Below are positions 24,715 to 38,275 of a stretch of DNA of 64,000 nucleotides, piece by piece. The stretch lies in contig LR738558.1 in assembly GCA_902685375.1 (NCBI GenBank), positions 19,750,501 to 19,814,500 on the forward strand, in the 5' to 3' direction. The position numbers and the translations under genes are program-made. The notes beneath the pieces are model-generated. The model had not been told where the DNA came from and ran no database searches. It was given only the letters and a program-made list of their open reading frames with translations. How positions within the stretch are numbered: the stretch's first letter is position 1; every line of letters begins with the position of its first letter. This DNA comes from Neostethus bicornis (taxonomy: Eukaryota > Chordata > Actinopteri > Atheriniformes > Phallostethidae).

Positions 24715-26966
24715 TTGTGTGAAACAGTTCAATTGATGAAACAGAAAGTTGTGCCAGCATGGTCATCCAGGGTAAAAGTTGCACCAAACAACAATTATTG
24801 TAGCGAGAACAAATATAGGACAAACATGCCCCAAGTCTTCCGTGAAAAGTCTTCCACTTGTTTAAAATGCTGCAGCAAAACTATTAGCAGGAACTCATAG
24901 AACAGGACGTAGTACTCCCATGCTAGTATGGCTCCACTGGCTCCCGATGGAGTTTAACAATTAAACATTTACAACAACAAATCTAATTTTACAACATCAG
25001 ACAATGAACTCATTATAATGAATAATAACACCAATAAATTTAACATTAGCAGTAACTTTTCATTGTAAACTTACATAAACAGTATCGATATAAATAACAA
25101 GTTACACCCGTACTCAAACGTTAAATTTTGAATATAAACATTTGAAATAGAAATTTCCGACCGTCGTGCGTGTAGTTCAAGGACGGTCAGGATTTTTCAA
25201 CTTCTCACGTTCATTTTCAAACTTTAGAAAATTAATTAAAAAATGAATAATGAGAAACTTAATTGCAGAGTCTTTGGAAATCAATCTTTACCAATGGATA
25301 TTCAGTCCTTTTCAAGTGTGAGATAAAAAGCTCATTAAAATCGGGATAAATTTAACAGTTATTGTTACTGAAAGTGGCAATAGGACAAGTTTCTGCTCTT
25401 CCGGGTCCCGTTTCCAAGCACATCCGGGTCACATTTCCAAATACAATGTGTCCACACAAGGCGAGAGCACTGTAGTAGGTTCCACCGTCGCACATATTTA
25501 AGTTCTCCATCGGCAGCTTGTAGATGGAGCTTTGTGTCTGTGTGCTGGAGGTTTTCTCACACTGATTATTTCTTCTTCGTGGATGTAAATGAGTTCTGAA
25601 TGGGATTCTTCAGCAGCTTTGAACTAGTAAATAGTTTGTTCTCTATCACAAATCTCAGTATGAGCCGTACAGTTCAGAGTAGCAAATTCACTGACTGATA
25701 TTTTCTACGTTTTTGGTTGATGGACCAAAGGATGGAGGTCAGAATTGGACCTTTTGAATTGAAAATACATTATTAATCCCTGAAGGGAAATTTGATGCTG
25801 CGGTGTGAAAACCTCAATGCCTTCCCAGTCCGCTTACACTGTGTAATATCTGGTGAATGAACAGTTTTTTTTTTTTTTTTTTAAAACTGTCAAAAAACAG
25901 TCCATAATGTGTCCACGAAGTCAGGCTTCAATGATTAGATTTAGATTAGAATTACTTTACTGATCCCACACATGGGAAATTTCTGCTTTACAGCAGCAAA
26001 CAAGAAAGAAAGAAATAGACCGTACAGTATATATACAAGAAGGATAATGAAAGATAATAAAATATTAAAAAAGTAAAAAAAAAAAATTTAGATTAAAAGA
26101 CAAAACAAAGCACATGACTGAACCCTCCGCATTCCGGCTGGGATGAACGAGCGTCCCCAGGTCCTCCATCTTGCCAGCGAGTGTCCGGATGTTACCCATG
26201 ACAACCGCAAGGACACTGAGCTCAAAGCACCTCCTTTCTGATTGTCTCCTTCTCAGTTCTGTCGAGACTGCATAGACTCCTCCAGTCACGGTGGATCTTG
26301 TTCCGAGAGCTAGCTGCTGGTTGAGTCTACGGTAACAAAACAAAATGACTTCATGACCAGTAAAACGGAGAGCTAGCCGTTGAAATAAAAAAACTGCTAG
26401 CCTAAAAACAGCTGTCTGAAGATAAAACAGTGCAGTCTAAAGCAACGTCGAAAGAGTGCACAACGTCACATCTCCAGAACGGAACAAAACACAGGCAAAA
26501 GACAAAAAGAAACCGAGTGGAAAGAATATAAAAATACACGACCAGACGCCAAAAAAAATAGGAGACACCGGAGCAGACTGCCCCTCGGGGTAGCGCCTTT
26601 TAATGGAAGGAGAGTAGTCTGTTCCCTCTGTGTCCTGCTTTCCCCTTTCCCTCTTGTCTGTGTGTGTGGAGTTGGGCGGACCCAGACGGCAGCTGCAACA
26701 AGTTGCACCTGAAACTAGTCTACTCATCTGCTGCAGCATACTGTAAATGGATCAGTTTTCTTACACGCTCTTCTAGTTTTTGGCTCCAGCTCCTACGTCA
26801 GAACCTGCCTAATTAATCTGTTGTTGTCTTCTTTATCTGAACTTTTTATCAATCTAATAAACCTGCTTTTGATTTCTTCATCTGAGCCTGTCTGTTGTGT
26901 CAAGGGTATATTTTTGGCCTTAGCTCCACATTATGACAATCTCCTATTCAAAATGGTCCTTCAAAT
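24715..26966 (+). repeat. Monomer M11 (2,252 bp), hairpin deleted
   Basis: IgV relic 25426-25740; LINE 5' fragment about 26100-26708. The left arm and loop of the usual hairpin are gone near 25165 (CCGACCGTCGTGCGTG), leaving only the right arm. This deletion explains most of its shorter length. Confidence 0.95.
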
Positions 26967-29251
26967 TTGGATGAAACAGTTCAATTGATGAAACAGAAAG
27001 TTGTGCCAGCATGGTCATCCAGGGTAAAAGCTGCACCAAACAACAATTATTGTAGCGAGGACAAATATAGGACAAACATGCCCCAAATCTTCCGTAAAAA
27101 GTCTTCCACTTGTTTAAAATGCTGCAGCAAAACTATTAGCAGGAACTCATTGAACAGGACATAGTACTCCCATGCTAGTATGGCTCCACTGGCTCCCGAT
27201 GGAGTTTAACAATTAAACATTTACAACAACAAATCTAATTTTACAACATCACACAATGAACTCATTATAATGAAAAATAACACCAATAAATTTAACATTA
27301 GCAGTAACTTTTCATTATAAACTTACATAAACAGTATCGATATAAATAACAAATTACACCCGTAATCAAACGTTAAATTTTGAATATAAACATTTGAAAT
27401 AGAAATTTCCGACCGTCCACCGTCCGTGAACTACACGCACCGACAGCGCGTGTAGTTCAAGGATGGTCAGTATTTTTCAATTTCTCAAGTTCATATTCAA
27501 ACTTTAGAAAATGAATTAAAAAATGAATAATGAGAAACTTAAAGTCAGAGTCTTTGGAAATCAAGCTTTACCATTGGATATTCAGTCCTTTTCAAGTGTG
27601 AGATGAAAAGCTCAATAAAATCAGGATAAACTTAACAGTTATTGTTACTGAAATTGGCAACAGGACAAGTTTCTGCTCTTCCGGGTCCCGTTTCCAAGCA
27701 CATCCGGGTCTCATTTCCAAATACAATGTGTCCAAACGAGGCGAGGGCACTGTAGTAGGTTCCACTGTCGCACATATTTAAGTTCTCCATCGGCAGCTTG
27801 TAGATGGAGCTTTGTGTCTGTGTGCTGGAGTTTTTCTCACACTGATTATTTCTTCCTCGTGGATGTAAATGAGTTCTGAATGGGATTCTCCAGCAGCTTT
27901 GAATTAGTAAATAGTTTGTTCTCTATCACAAATCTCAGTATGAACCGTACAGTTCAGAGTAGCAAATTCACTGACTGATATTTTCTACATTTTTGGTTGA
28001 TGGACCGAAGGATGGAGGTCAGAAATGGACCTTTTGAATTGAATTGAATTAAAAATACTTTATTAATCCCTGAAGGGAAATTTGATGCTGCTGTGTGAAC
28101 ACCTCAATGCCTTCCCAGTCGCTTAAACACTGTAATATCTGGCGACTGAACAGTTTTTAAAAAAAAAAAAAACTGTCAAAAAACAGTCCATAATGAGTCC
28201 ACGAAGTCAGGCTTCAGTGATTAGATTTAGATTAGAATTACTTTACTGATCCCACACATGGGAAATTTCTGCCTTACAGTAGCAAACAAGAAAGAAAGAA
28301 ATAGACAGTACATTATATATACAAGAAGGATAATGAACGATAATAAAATATTAAAAAAAAAAAAAAAAAAATTTAAATTAACAAACAAAATAAAGCACAC
28401 CGAGTGAACCCTCCGCATTCCTGCTGGGATGAACGATTGTCCCCAGGTCCTCCATCTTGCCAGCGAGCGTCCGGATGTTACCCATGACAACTGCAGGGAC
28501 ACTGGGCTCAAAGCGCCTCCTTTCTGACCGTCTCCTTCTCAGATCTGTCGAGACTGCATAGACTCTTCCAGGCACTGTGGATCTTCTTCCGAGAGCTAGC
28601 TGCTGGTTGAGTCCACGGAAACAAAACAAAATGACTTCATGACCAGTAAAACGAGAGCTAGCCGTTGAAACCAAAAAACTGCTAGCCTAAAAACAGCTGT
28701 CTGAAGATAAAACAGTGCAGTCTAAAACAACGTCGAAAGAGTGCACAACGTCAGATCTCCAGGAAGGAACAAAACACAGGCAAAAGACAAAAAGAAACCG
28801 AGTGGAAACAATATAAAAATACACGACCAGATGCCAAAAAAATGGAGACACCGCAGCAGACTGCCCCCGGGGCAGCGCCTTTTAACGGAAGGAGAGTAGT
28901 CTCGTCCCGCTGTGTCCTGCTTTCCCCCCTCCCTCTTGTCTGTGTGTGAGGAGTTGGGCGGACCCAGACGGCAGCTGCAACAAGTGGCACCTGAAACTAG
29001 TCTACTCATCTGCTGCAGCATACTGTAAATGGATCAGTTTTGTTACAAGCTCTTCTATTTTTTGGCTCCAGCTCCTACGTTGGAACCAGCCTAATTAATC
29101 TGTTTTTGTCTTCTTTATCTGAACTTTTTATCAATCTAATAAACCTGCTTTTGATTTCTTCATCTGAGCCTGTCTGTTGTGTCAAGGGTATACCCTTTTA
29201 GGCCTTAGCTCCACATTATGACAATCTCCTATTCAAAATCGTCCTTCAAAT
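26967..29251 (+). repeat. Monomer M12 (2,285 bp)
   Basis: IgV relic 27706-28020; its tryptophan-site stop is TAA rather than TAG (TGAATTAG near 27900), as in M19. The T/A palindrome at 28151-28174 is A-rich, the reverse of most copies. LINE 5' fragment about 28378-28990. Shares TTGGAACCAGCC with M6 and M15 but lacks their acidic insertion. Confidence 0.95.
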
Positions 29252-31507
29252 ATGTGTGAAACAGTTCAATTGATGAAACAGAAAGTTGTGCCAGCATGGT
29301 CATCCAGGGTAAAAGCTGCACCAAACAACAATTATTGTAGCGAGGACAAATATAGGACAAACATGCCCCAAATCTTCTGTAAAAAGTCTTCCACTTGTTT
29401 AAAATGCTGCAGCAAAACTATCAGCAGGAACTCATAGAACAGGACGTAGTTTTCCCATGCTAGTATGGCTCCACTGGCTCCCGATGGAGTTTAACATTTA
29501 AACATTTACAACAACAAATCTAATTTTACAACATCACACAATGAACTCATTATAATGAATAGTAACACCAAATAACAAATAAATAACAAATTACACCCGT
29601 AGTCAAACGTTAAATTTTGAATATAAACATTTGAAATAGAAATTTCCGACCGTCCACCGTCCGTGAACTACACGCACCGACAGCGCATGTAGTTCAACGA
29701 CGGTCAGGATTTTTCAGCTTCTCACGTACATATTCAAACTTTAGAAAATGAATTAAAAAATGAATAATGAGAAACTTAAAGTCAGAGTCTTTGGAAATCA
29801 ATCTTTACCAATGGATATTCCGTTCTTTTAAAGTGTGAGATAAAAAGCTCATTAAAATCGGGATAAACTTGACAATTAATGTTACTGAAAGTGGCAACAG
29901 GACAAGTTTCTGCTCTTCCGGGTCCCGTTTCCAAGCACATCCGGGTCACATTTCCAAATACAATGTGTCCATACGAGGCGAGGGCACTGTAGTAGGTTCC
30001 ACCGTCGCACATATTCAAGTTCTCCATCGGCAGCTTGTAGATGGAGCTTTGTGTCTGTGTGCTGGAGTTTTTCTCACACTGATTATTTCTTCCTCGTGGA
30101 TGTAAATGAGTTCTGAATGGGATTCTCCAGCAGCTTTGAACTAGTAAATAGTTTGTTCTCTATCACAAATCTTAGTATGAACCGTACAGTTCAGAGAAGC
30201 AAATTCACTGACTGATATTTTCTACGTTTTTGGTTGATGGACCGAAGGATGGAGGTCAGAATTGGACCTTTTGAATTGAATTAAAAATATTTTATTAATC
30301 CCTGAAGGGAAATTTGATGCTGCGGTGTGAACACCTCAATGCCTTCCCAGTCGCTTAAACACTGTAATATCTGGCGACTGAACAGTTTTTTTTTTTTTTT
30401 TTAAACTGTCAAAAAACAGTCCATAATGAGTCCACGAAGTCAGGCTTCAGTGATTAGATTTAGATTAGAAATACTTTACTGATCCCACACATGGGAAATT
30501 TCTGCTTTAAAGCAGCAAACAAGAAAGAAAGAAATAGACCGCACAGTATTTATACAAGAAGGATAATGAAAGATAATAAAATATAAAAATAAAAATTTAA
30601 ATTAAAAAACAAATTAAAGCACACCGAGTGAACCCTCCGCATTCCTGCTGGGATGAACGAGCGTCCCCGGGTCCTCCATCTTGCCAGCGAGCGTCCGGAT
30701 GTTACCCATGACAACCACTGGGCTCAAAGTGCCTCCTTTCTGACCGTCTCCTTCTCAGTTCTGTCGGGACTGCATAGACTCCTCCAGCCACGGTGGATCT
30801 TGTTCCGAGAGCTAGCTGCTGGTTGAGTCCACGGTAACAAAACAAAATGACTTCATGACCAGTAAAACGGAGAGCTAGTCGTTGAAACCAAAAAACTGCT
30901 AGCCTAAAAACAGCTGTCTGAAGATAAAACAGTGCAGTCTAAAACAACGCCGAAAGAGTGCACAACGTTACATCTCCAGAACGGAACAAAACACAGGCAA
31001 AAGACAAAAAGAAACCGAGTGGAAACAATATCAAAATACACGACCAGACGCCATAAAAATAGGAGACACCGCAGCAGACGGCCTGCCCCCCGGGGCAGCG
31101 CCTTTTAACGGAAGGAGAGTAGTCTGTTCTGTCTGTGTCCTGCTTTCCCCCCTCCCTCTTGTCTGTGTGTGTGGAGTTGGGCGGACCAAGACGGCAGCTG
31201 CAACAAGTGGCATCTGAAACAAGTCTACTCATCTGCTGCAGCATACTGTAAATGGATCAGTTTTGTTACACGTTCTTCGCCAGATCATTTGTTGACCATG
31301 CTTGACCTGTTATCTAGTTTTTGGCTCCAACTCCTATGTCAGAACCTGCCTAATTAATCTGTTTTTGTCTTCTTTATCTGAACTTTTTATCAATCTAATA
31401 AACCTGCTTTTGATTTCTTCATATGAGCCTGTCTGTTGTGTCAAGGGTATATTTTTGGCCTTAGCTCCACATTATGACAATCTCCTATTTAAAATAGTCC
31501 TTCCAAT
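29252..31507 (+). repeat. Monomer M13 (2,256 bp)
   Basis: IgV relic 29943-30257 (J-motif GGA, open from about 30027 to 29782). Same shortened AT spacer as M7 and M16. LINE 5' fragment about 30605-31222; LTR-like long form. Confidence 0.95.
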
Positions 31508-33713
31508 TTGTGTGAAACAGTTCAATTTATGAAACAGAAAGTTGTGCCAGCATGGTCATCCTGGGTAAAAGCTGCAGCAAACAACAATTATTGTAGCGAG
31601 GACAAATATAGGACAAACATGCCCCAAATTTTCCGTAAAAAGTCTTCCACTTGTTTAAAATGCTGCAGCAAAACTATTAGCAGGAACTCATAGAACAGGA
31701 CGTAGTTTTCCCATGCTAGTATGGCTCCACTGGCTCCCGATGGAGTTTAACAATTAAACATTTACAACAACAAATCTAATTTTACAACATCACACAATGA
31801 ACTCATTATAATGAATAATAACACCAATAAATTGAACATTAGCAGTAACTTTTCATTATAAACTTACATAAACAGTATCGATATAAACAACAAATTACAC
31901 CCGTAATCAAACGTTAAATTTTGAATATAAACATTTGAAATAGAAATTTCCGACCGTCCACCGTCCGTGAACTACACGCACCGACAGCGCGTGTAGTTCA
32001 AGGACGGTCAGGATTTTTCAACTTCTCACGTTCATATTCAAACTTTAGAAAATGAATTAAAAAATGAATAATGAGAAACTTAAAGTCAGAGTCTTTGGAA
32101 ATTAATCTTTACCAATGGATATTCAGTCCTTTTAAAGTGCGAGATAAAAAGCTCATTAAAATCGGGATAAACTTAACAGTTATTGTTACTGAAAGTGGCA
32201 ACAGGACATGTTTCTGCTCTTCCGGGTCCCGTTTCCAAGCACATCCGGGTCACATTTCCAAATACAATGTGTCCAGACGAGGCGAGGGCACTGTAGTAGG
32301 TTCCACCGTCGCACATATTCAAGTTCTCCATCGGCAGCTTGTAGAATGGGATTCTCCAGCAGCTTTGAACTAGTAAATAGTTTGTTCTCTATCACAAATC
32401 TCAGTATGAACCATACAGTTCAGAGTAGCAAATTCACTGACTGATATTTTCTACATTTTTGGTTGATGGACCGAAGGATGGAGGTCAGAATTGGACCTTT
32501 TGAATTGAATTGAATTAAAAATACTTTATTAATCCCTGAAGGGAAATTTGATGCTGCGGTGTGAACACCTCAATGCCTTCCCAGTCGCTTAAACACTGTA
32601 ATATCTGGCGACTGAACAGTTTAAAAAAAAAAAAAAAACTGTCAAAAAACAGTCCATAATGAGTCCACGAAGTCAGGCTTCAGTGATTAGATTTAGATTA
32701 GAATTACTTTACTGATCCCACACATGGGAAATTTCTGCCTTACAGCAGCAAACAAGAAAGAAAGAAATAGACCGTACAGTATATATACAAGAAGGATAAT
32801 GAACGATAATAAAATATTAAAAAAAAAAAAAAAATTTATATTAACAAACAAAATAAAGCACACCGAGTGAACCCTCCGCATTCCTGCTGGGATGAACGAG
32901 CGTCCCCAGGTCCTCCATCTTGCCAGCGAGCGTCCGGATGTTACCCATGACAACCGCAGGGACACTGGGCTCAAAGCGCCTCCTTTCTGACTGTCTCCTT
33001 CTCAGATCTGTCGAGACTGCATAGACTCTTCCAGTCACGGTGGATCTTGTTCCAAGAGCTAGCTGCTGGTCGAATCCACGGTAACAAAACAAAATGACTT
33101 CATGACCAGTAAAACGAGAGCTAGCTGTTGAAACCAAAAAACTGCTAGCCTAAAAACATCTGTCTGAAGATAAAACAGTGCAGTCTAAAACAACGTCGAA
33201 AGAGTGCACAACGTCACATCTCCAGAACGGAACAAAACACAGGCAAAAGACAAAAAGAAACCGAGTGGAAACAATACAAAAATACAAGACCAGACGCCAA
33301 AAAAATAGGAGACACCGCAGCAGACTGCCCCCCAGGGCAGCGCCTTTTAACGGAAAGAGAATCGTCTCGTCCCTCTGTGTCCTGCTTTCCGCCCTCCCTC
33401 TTGTCTGTGTGTGTGGAGTTGGGCGGACCCAGACGGCAGCTGCAACAAGTGGCACCTGAAACTAGTCTACTCATCTGCTGCAGCATTCTGTAAATAGATC
33501 CGTTTTGTTACACGCTCTTATAGTTTTTGGCTCCAGCTCCTACGTCAGAACCTGCCTAATTAATCTGTTTTTGTCTTCTTTATCTGAACTTTTTATCAAT
33601 CTAGTAAACCTGCTTTTGATTTCTTCATCTGAGCCTGTCTGTTGTGTCAAGGGTATATTTTTGGCCTTAGCTCCACATTATGACAATCTCCTATTCAAAA
33701 TGGTCCTTCAAAT
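31508..33713 (+). repeat. Monomer M14 (2,206 bp)
   Basis: IgV relic 32247-32486 has lost about 75 bp near 32345 from its middle, the same break as in M20. The T/A palindrome at 32617-32641 is A-rich (T3A16). LINE 5' fragment about 32841-33455; LTR-like short form. Confidence 0.95.
32247..32486 (-). pseudogene. IgV exon relic in M14, internally deleted
   Basis: About 75 bp are missing near 32345, between LPMENL and the LIYIH strand. This removes the region around CEKNSSTQTQ. M20 has the same break at about 45955, so the two copies share a deleted ancestor. Confidence 0.65.
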
Positions 33714-36021
33714 TTGTGTGAAACAGTTCAATTGATGAAACAGAAAGTTGTGCCAGCATGGTCATCCAGGGTAAAAGTTGCACCAAACAACAATTATTGT
33801 AGCGAGAACAAATATAGGACAAACATGCCCCAAGTCTTCCGTGAAAAGTCTTCCACTTGTTTAAAATGCTGCAGCAAAACTATTAGCAGGAACTCATAGA
33901 ACAGGACGTAGTACTCCCATGCTAGTATGGCTCCACTGGCTCCCGATGGAGTTTAACAATTAAACATTTACAACAACAAATCTAATTTTACAACATCACA
34001 CAATGAACTCATTATAATGAATAATAACACCAATAAATTTAACATTAGCAGTAACTTTTCATTGTAAACTTACATAAACAGTATCGATATAAATAACAAG
34101 TTACACCCGTACTCAAACGTTAAATTTTGAATATAAACATTTGAAATAGAAATTTCCGATCGTCCACCGTCCGTGAACTACACGCACCGACAGCGCGTGT
34201 AGTTCAAGGACGGTCAGGATTTTTCATCTTCTAACGTTCATATTCAAACTTTAGAAAATGAATTAAAAATTGAATAATGAGAAACTTAATTGCAGAGTCT
34301 TTGGAAATCAATCTTTACCAATGGATATTCAGTCCTTTTCAAGTGTGAGATAAAAAGCTCATTAAAATCGGGATAAATTTAACAGTTATTGTTACTGAAA
34401 GTGGCAATAGGACAAGTTTCTGCTCTTCCGGGTCCCGTTTCCAAGCACATCCGGGTCACATTTCCAAATACAATGTGTCCACACAAGGCGAGAGCACTGT
34501 AGTAGGTTCCACCGTCGCACATATTTAAGTTCTCCATCGGCAGCTTGTAGATGGAGCTTTGTGTCTGTGTGCTGGAGGTTTTCTCACACTGATTATTTCT
34601 TCTTCGTGGATGTAAATGAGTTCTGAATGGGATTCTTCAGCAGCTTTGAACTAGTAAATAGTTTGTTCTCTACCACAAATCTCAGTATGAACAGTACAGT
34701 TCAGAGTAGCAAATTCACTGACTGATTTTTTCTACGTTTTTGGTTGATGGACCAAAGGATGGAGGTCAGAATTGGACCTTTTGAATTGAATTGAAAATAC
34801 ATTATTAATCCCTGAAGGGAAATTTGATGCTGCGGTGTGAACACTTCAATGCCTTCCCAGTCCGCTTACACTGTGTAATATCTGGTGAATGAACAGTTTT
34901 TTTTTTTTTTTAAAAAACTGTCAAAAAACAGTCCATAATGAGTCCACGAAGTCAGGCTTCAATGATTAGATTTAGATTAGAATTACTTTACTGATCCCAC
35001 ACATGGGAAATTTCTGCTTTACAGCAGCAAACAAGAAAGAAAGAAATAGACCGTACAGTATATAAATACAAGAAGGATAATGAAAGATAATAAAATATTA
35101 AAAAATTTAAAAAAAAAATTTAATTAAAAAACAAAATAAAGCACACCGAGTGAACCCTCAGCATTCCTGCTGGGATGAACGAGCGTCTCCAGGTCCTCCA
35201 TCTTGCCAGCGAGCGTCCAGATGTTAACCATGACAACCGCAGGGACACTGGGCTCAAAGCACCTCCTTTCTGACCGTCTCCTTCTCAGTTCTGTCGGGAC
35301 TGCATAGACTCCTCCAGCCTCGGTGGATCTTGTTCCGAGAGCTAACTGCTGGTTGAGTCCACGGTAAAAAAACAAAATGACTTCATGACCAGTAAAACGG
35401 AGAGCTAGCCGTTGAAGCCAAAAAACTGCTAGCCAAAAAACAGCTGTCTGAAGATAAAACAGTGCAGTCTAAAACAACGTCGAAAGAGTGCACAACGTCA
35501 CATCTCCAGAATTATGATGAGGAAGATGAAGATCATGAGGAAGAATACGATGAAGATCCACCACCTGGAGACGAGGAGGATGATGACGGGGAGGAAGATG
35601 AAGAGGAGAATGAAGAAGAAAAGGGTTTATTGCCCCCCGGGGCAGCGCCTTTTAGCGGAAGGAGAGTAGTCTCGTCCCTCTGTGTCCTGCTTTCCCCCCT
35701 CCCTGTTGTCTGTGTGTGTGGAGTTGGGCGGACCCAGACGGCAGCTGCAACAAGTGGCACCTGAAACTAGTCTACTCATCTGCTGCAGCATACTGTAAAT
35801 GGATCAGTTTTGTTACAAGCTCTTCTATTTTTTGGCTCCAGCTCCTACGTTGGAACCAGCCTAATTAATCTGTTTTTGTCTTCTTTATCTGAACTTTTTA
35901 TCAATCTAATAAACCTGCTTTTGATTTCTTCATCTGAGCCTGTCTGTTGTGTCAAGGGTATACCCTTTTAGGCCTTAGCTCCACATTATGACAATCTCCT
36001 ATTCAAAATCGTCCTTCAAAT
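33714..36021 (+). repeat. Monomer M15 (2,308 bp), carries acidic insertion
   Basis: IgV relic 34453-34767. LINE 5' region about 35124-35740, interrupted by the acidic insertion at 35511-35631. Its right end matches M6 in the rare variants near 35850 and 35960. Confidence 0.95.
35511..35631 (+). other. Acidic (D/E-rich) coding-like insertion in M15, longer form
   Basis: Same position and flanks as the insertion in M6, but with 30 extra bases after GAGGAAGAT. The extra stretch reads EDHEEEYDED, so the two forms differ by exactly ten codons and stay in frame. A + strand frame remains open through the insertion from 35462 to 35764, but its ends are ordinary monomer sequence. I do not call it a gene. 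Confidence 0.75.
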
Positions 36022-38275
36022 ATGTGTGAAACAGTTCAATTGATGAAACAGAAAGTTGTGCAAGCATGGTCATCCAGGGTAAAAGCTGCACCAAACAACA
36101 ATAATTGTAGCGAGGACAAATATAGGACAAACATGCCCCAAATCTTCTGTAAAAAGTCTTCCACTTGTTTAAAATGCTGCAGCAAAACTATTAGCAGGAA
36201 CTCATAGAACAGGACGTAGTTTTCCCATGCTAGTATGGCTCCACTGGCTCCCGATGGAGTTTAACATTTAAACATTTACAACAACAAATCTAATTTTACA
36301 ACATCACACAATGAACTCATTATAATGAATAGTAACACCAAATAACAAATAAATAACAAATTACACCCGTAGTCAAACGTTAAATTTTGAATATAAACAT
36401 TTGAAATAGAAATTTCCGACCGTCCACCGTCCGTGAACTACACGCACCGACAGCGCGTGTAGTTCAACGACGGTCAGGATTTTTCATCTTCTCACGTACA
36501 TATTCAAACTTTAGAAAATGAATTAAAAAATGAATAATGAGAAACTTAAAGTCAGAGTCTTTGGAAATCAATCTTTACCAATGGATATTCCGTTCTTTTA
36601 AAGTGTGAGATAAAAAGCTCATTAAAATCGGGATAAACTTGACAATTAATGTTACTGAAAGTGGCAACAGGACAAGTTTCTGCTCTTCCGGGTCCCGTTT
36701 CCAAGCACATCCGGGTCACATTTCCAAATACAATGTGTCCACACAAGGCGAGAGCACTGTAGTAGGTTCCACCGTCGCACATATTTAAGTTCTCCATCGG
36801 CAGCTTGTAGATGGAGCTTTGTGTCTGTGTGCTGGAGGTTTTCTCACACTGATTATTTCTTCTTCGTGGATGTAAATGAGTTCTGAATGGGATTCTTTAG
36901 CAGCTTTGAACTAGTAAATAGTTTGTTCTCTACCACAAATCTCAGTATGAACACTACAGTTCAGAGTAGCAAATTCACTGACTGATATTTTCTACATTTT
37001 TGGTTGATGGACCAAAGGATGGAGGTCAGAATTGGACCTTTTGAATTGAAAATACATTATTAATCCCTGAAGGGAAATTTGATGCTGCGGTGTGAACACC
37101 TCAATGCCTTCCCAGTCGCTTAAACACTGTAATATCTGGCGACTGAACAGTTTTTTTTTTTTTTTTTTTAAACTGTCAAAAAACAGTCCATAATGAGTCC
37201 ACGAAGTCAGGCTTCAGTGATTAGATTTAGATTAGAAATACTTTACTGATCCCACACATGGGAAATTTCTGCTTTAAAGCAGCAAACAAGAAAGAAAGAA
37301 ATAGACCGCACAGTATTTATACAAGAAGGATAATGAAAGATAATAAAATATAAAAAAAAAAAATTTAAATTAAAAAACAAATTAAAGCACACCGAGTGAA
37401 CCCTCCGCATTCCTGCTGGGATGAACGAGCGTCCCCAGGTCCTCCATCTTGCCAGCGAGCGTCCGGATGTTACCCATGACAACCACTGGGCTCAAAGCGC
37501 CTCCTTTCTGACCGTCTCCTTCTCAGTTCTGTCGGGACTGCATAGACTCCTCCAGCCACGGTGGATCTTGTTCCGAGAGCTAGCTGCTGGTTGAGTCCAC
37601 GGTAACAAAACAAAATGACTTCATGACCAGTAAAACGGAGAGCTAGTCGTTGAAACCAAAAAACTGCTAGCCTAAAAACAGCTGTCTGAAGATAAAACAG
37701 TGCAGTCTAAAACAACGCCAAAAGAGTGCACAACGTTACATCTCCAGAACGGAACAAAACACAGGCAAAAGACAAAAAGAAACCGAGTGGAAACAATATA
37801 AAAATATACGACCAGACGCCATAAAAATAGGAGACACCGCAGCAGACGGCCTGCCCCCCGGGGCAGCGCCTTTTAACGGAAGGAGAGTAGTCTGTTCCGT
37901 CTGTGTCCTGCTTTCCCCCCTCCCTCTTGTCTGTGTGTGTGGAGTTGGGCAGACCAAGACGGCAGCTGCAACAAGTGGCACCTGAAACAAGTCTACTCAT
38001 CTGCTGCAGCATACTGTAAATGGATCAGTTTTGTTACACGCTCTTCGCCAGATCATTTGTTGACCATGCTTGACCTGTTATCTAGTTTTTGGCTCCAACT
38101 CCTATGTCAGAACCTGCCTAATTAATCTGTTTTTGTCTTCTTTATCTGAACTTTTCATCAATCTAATAAACCTGCTTTTGATTTCTTCATATGAGCCTGT
38201 CTGTTGTGTCAAGGGTATATTTTTGGCCTTAGCTCCACATTATGACAATCTCCTATTCAAAATGGTCCTTCAAAT
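36022..38275 (+). repeat. Monomer M16 (2,254 bp)
   Basis: IgV relic 36713-37027 (J-motif GGA). Shares the KVVQAW coding variant near 36055 and the shortened AT spacer with M7. LINE 5' fragment about 37380-37990; LTR-like long form. Confidence 0.95.

Noticed and set aside
32186..32444. Frames such as MIENKLFTSSKLLENPILQ in M14 and M20
   Set aside because: Created by the ~75-bp deletion joining two frames of the Ig relic; not a separate gene.
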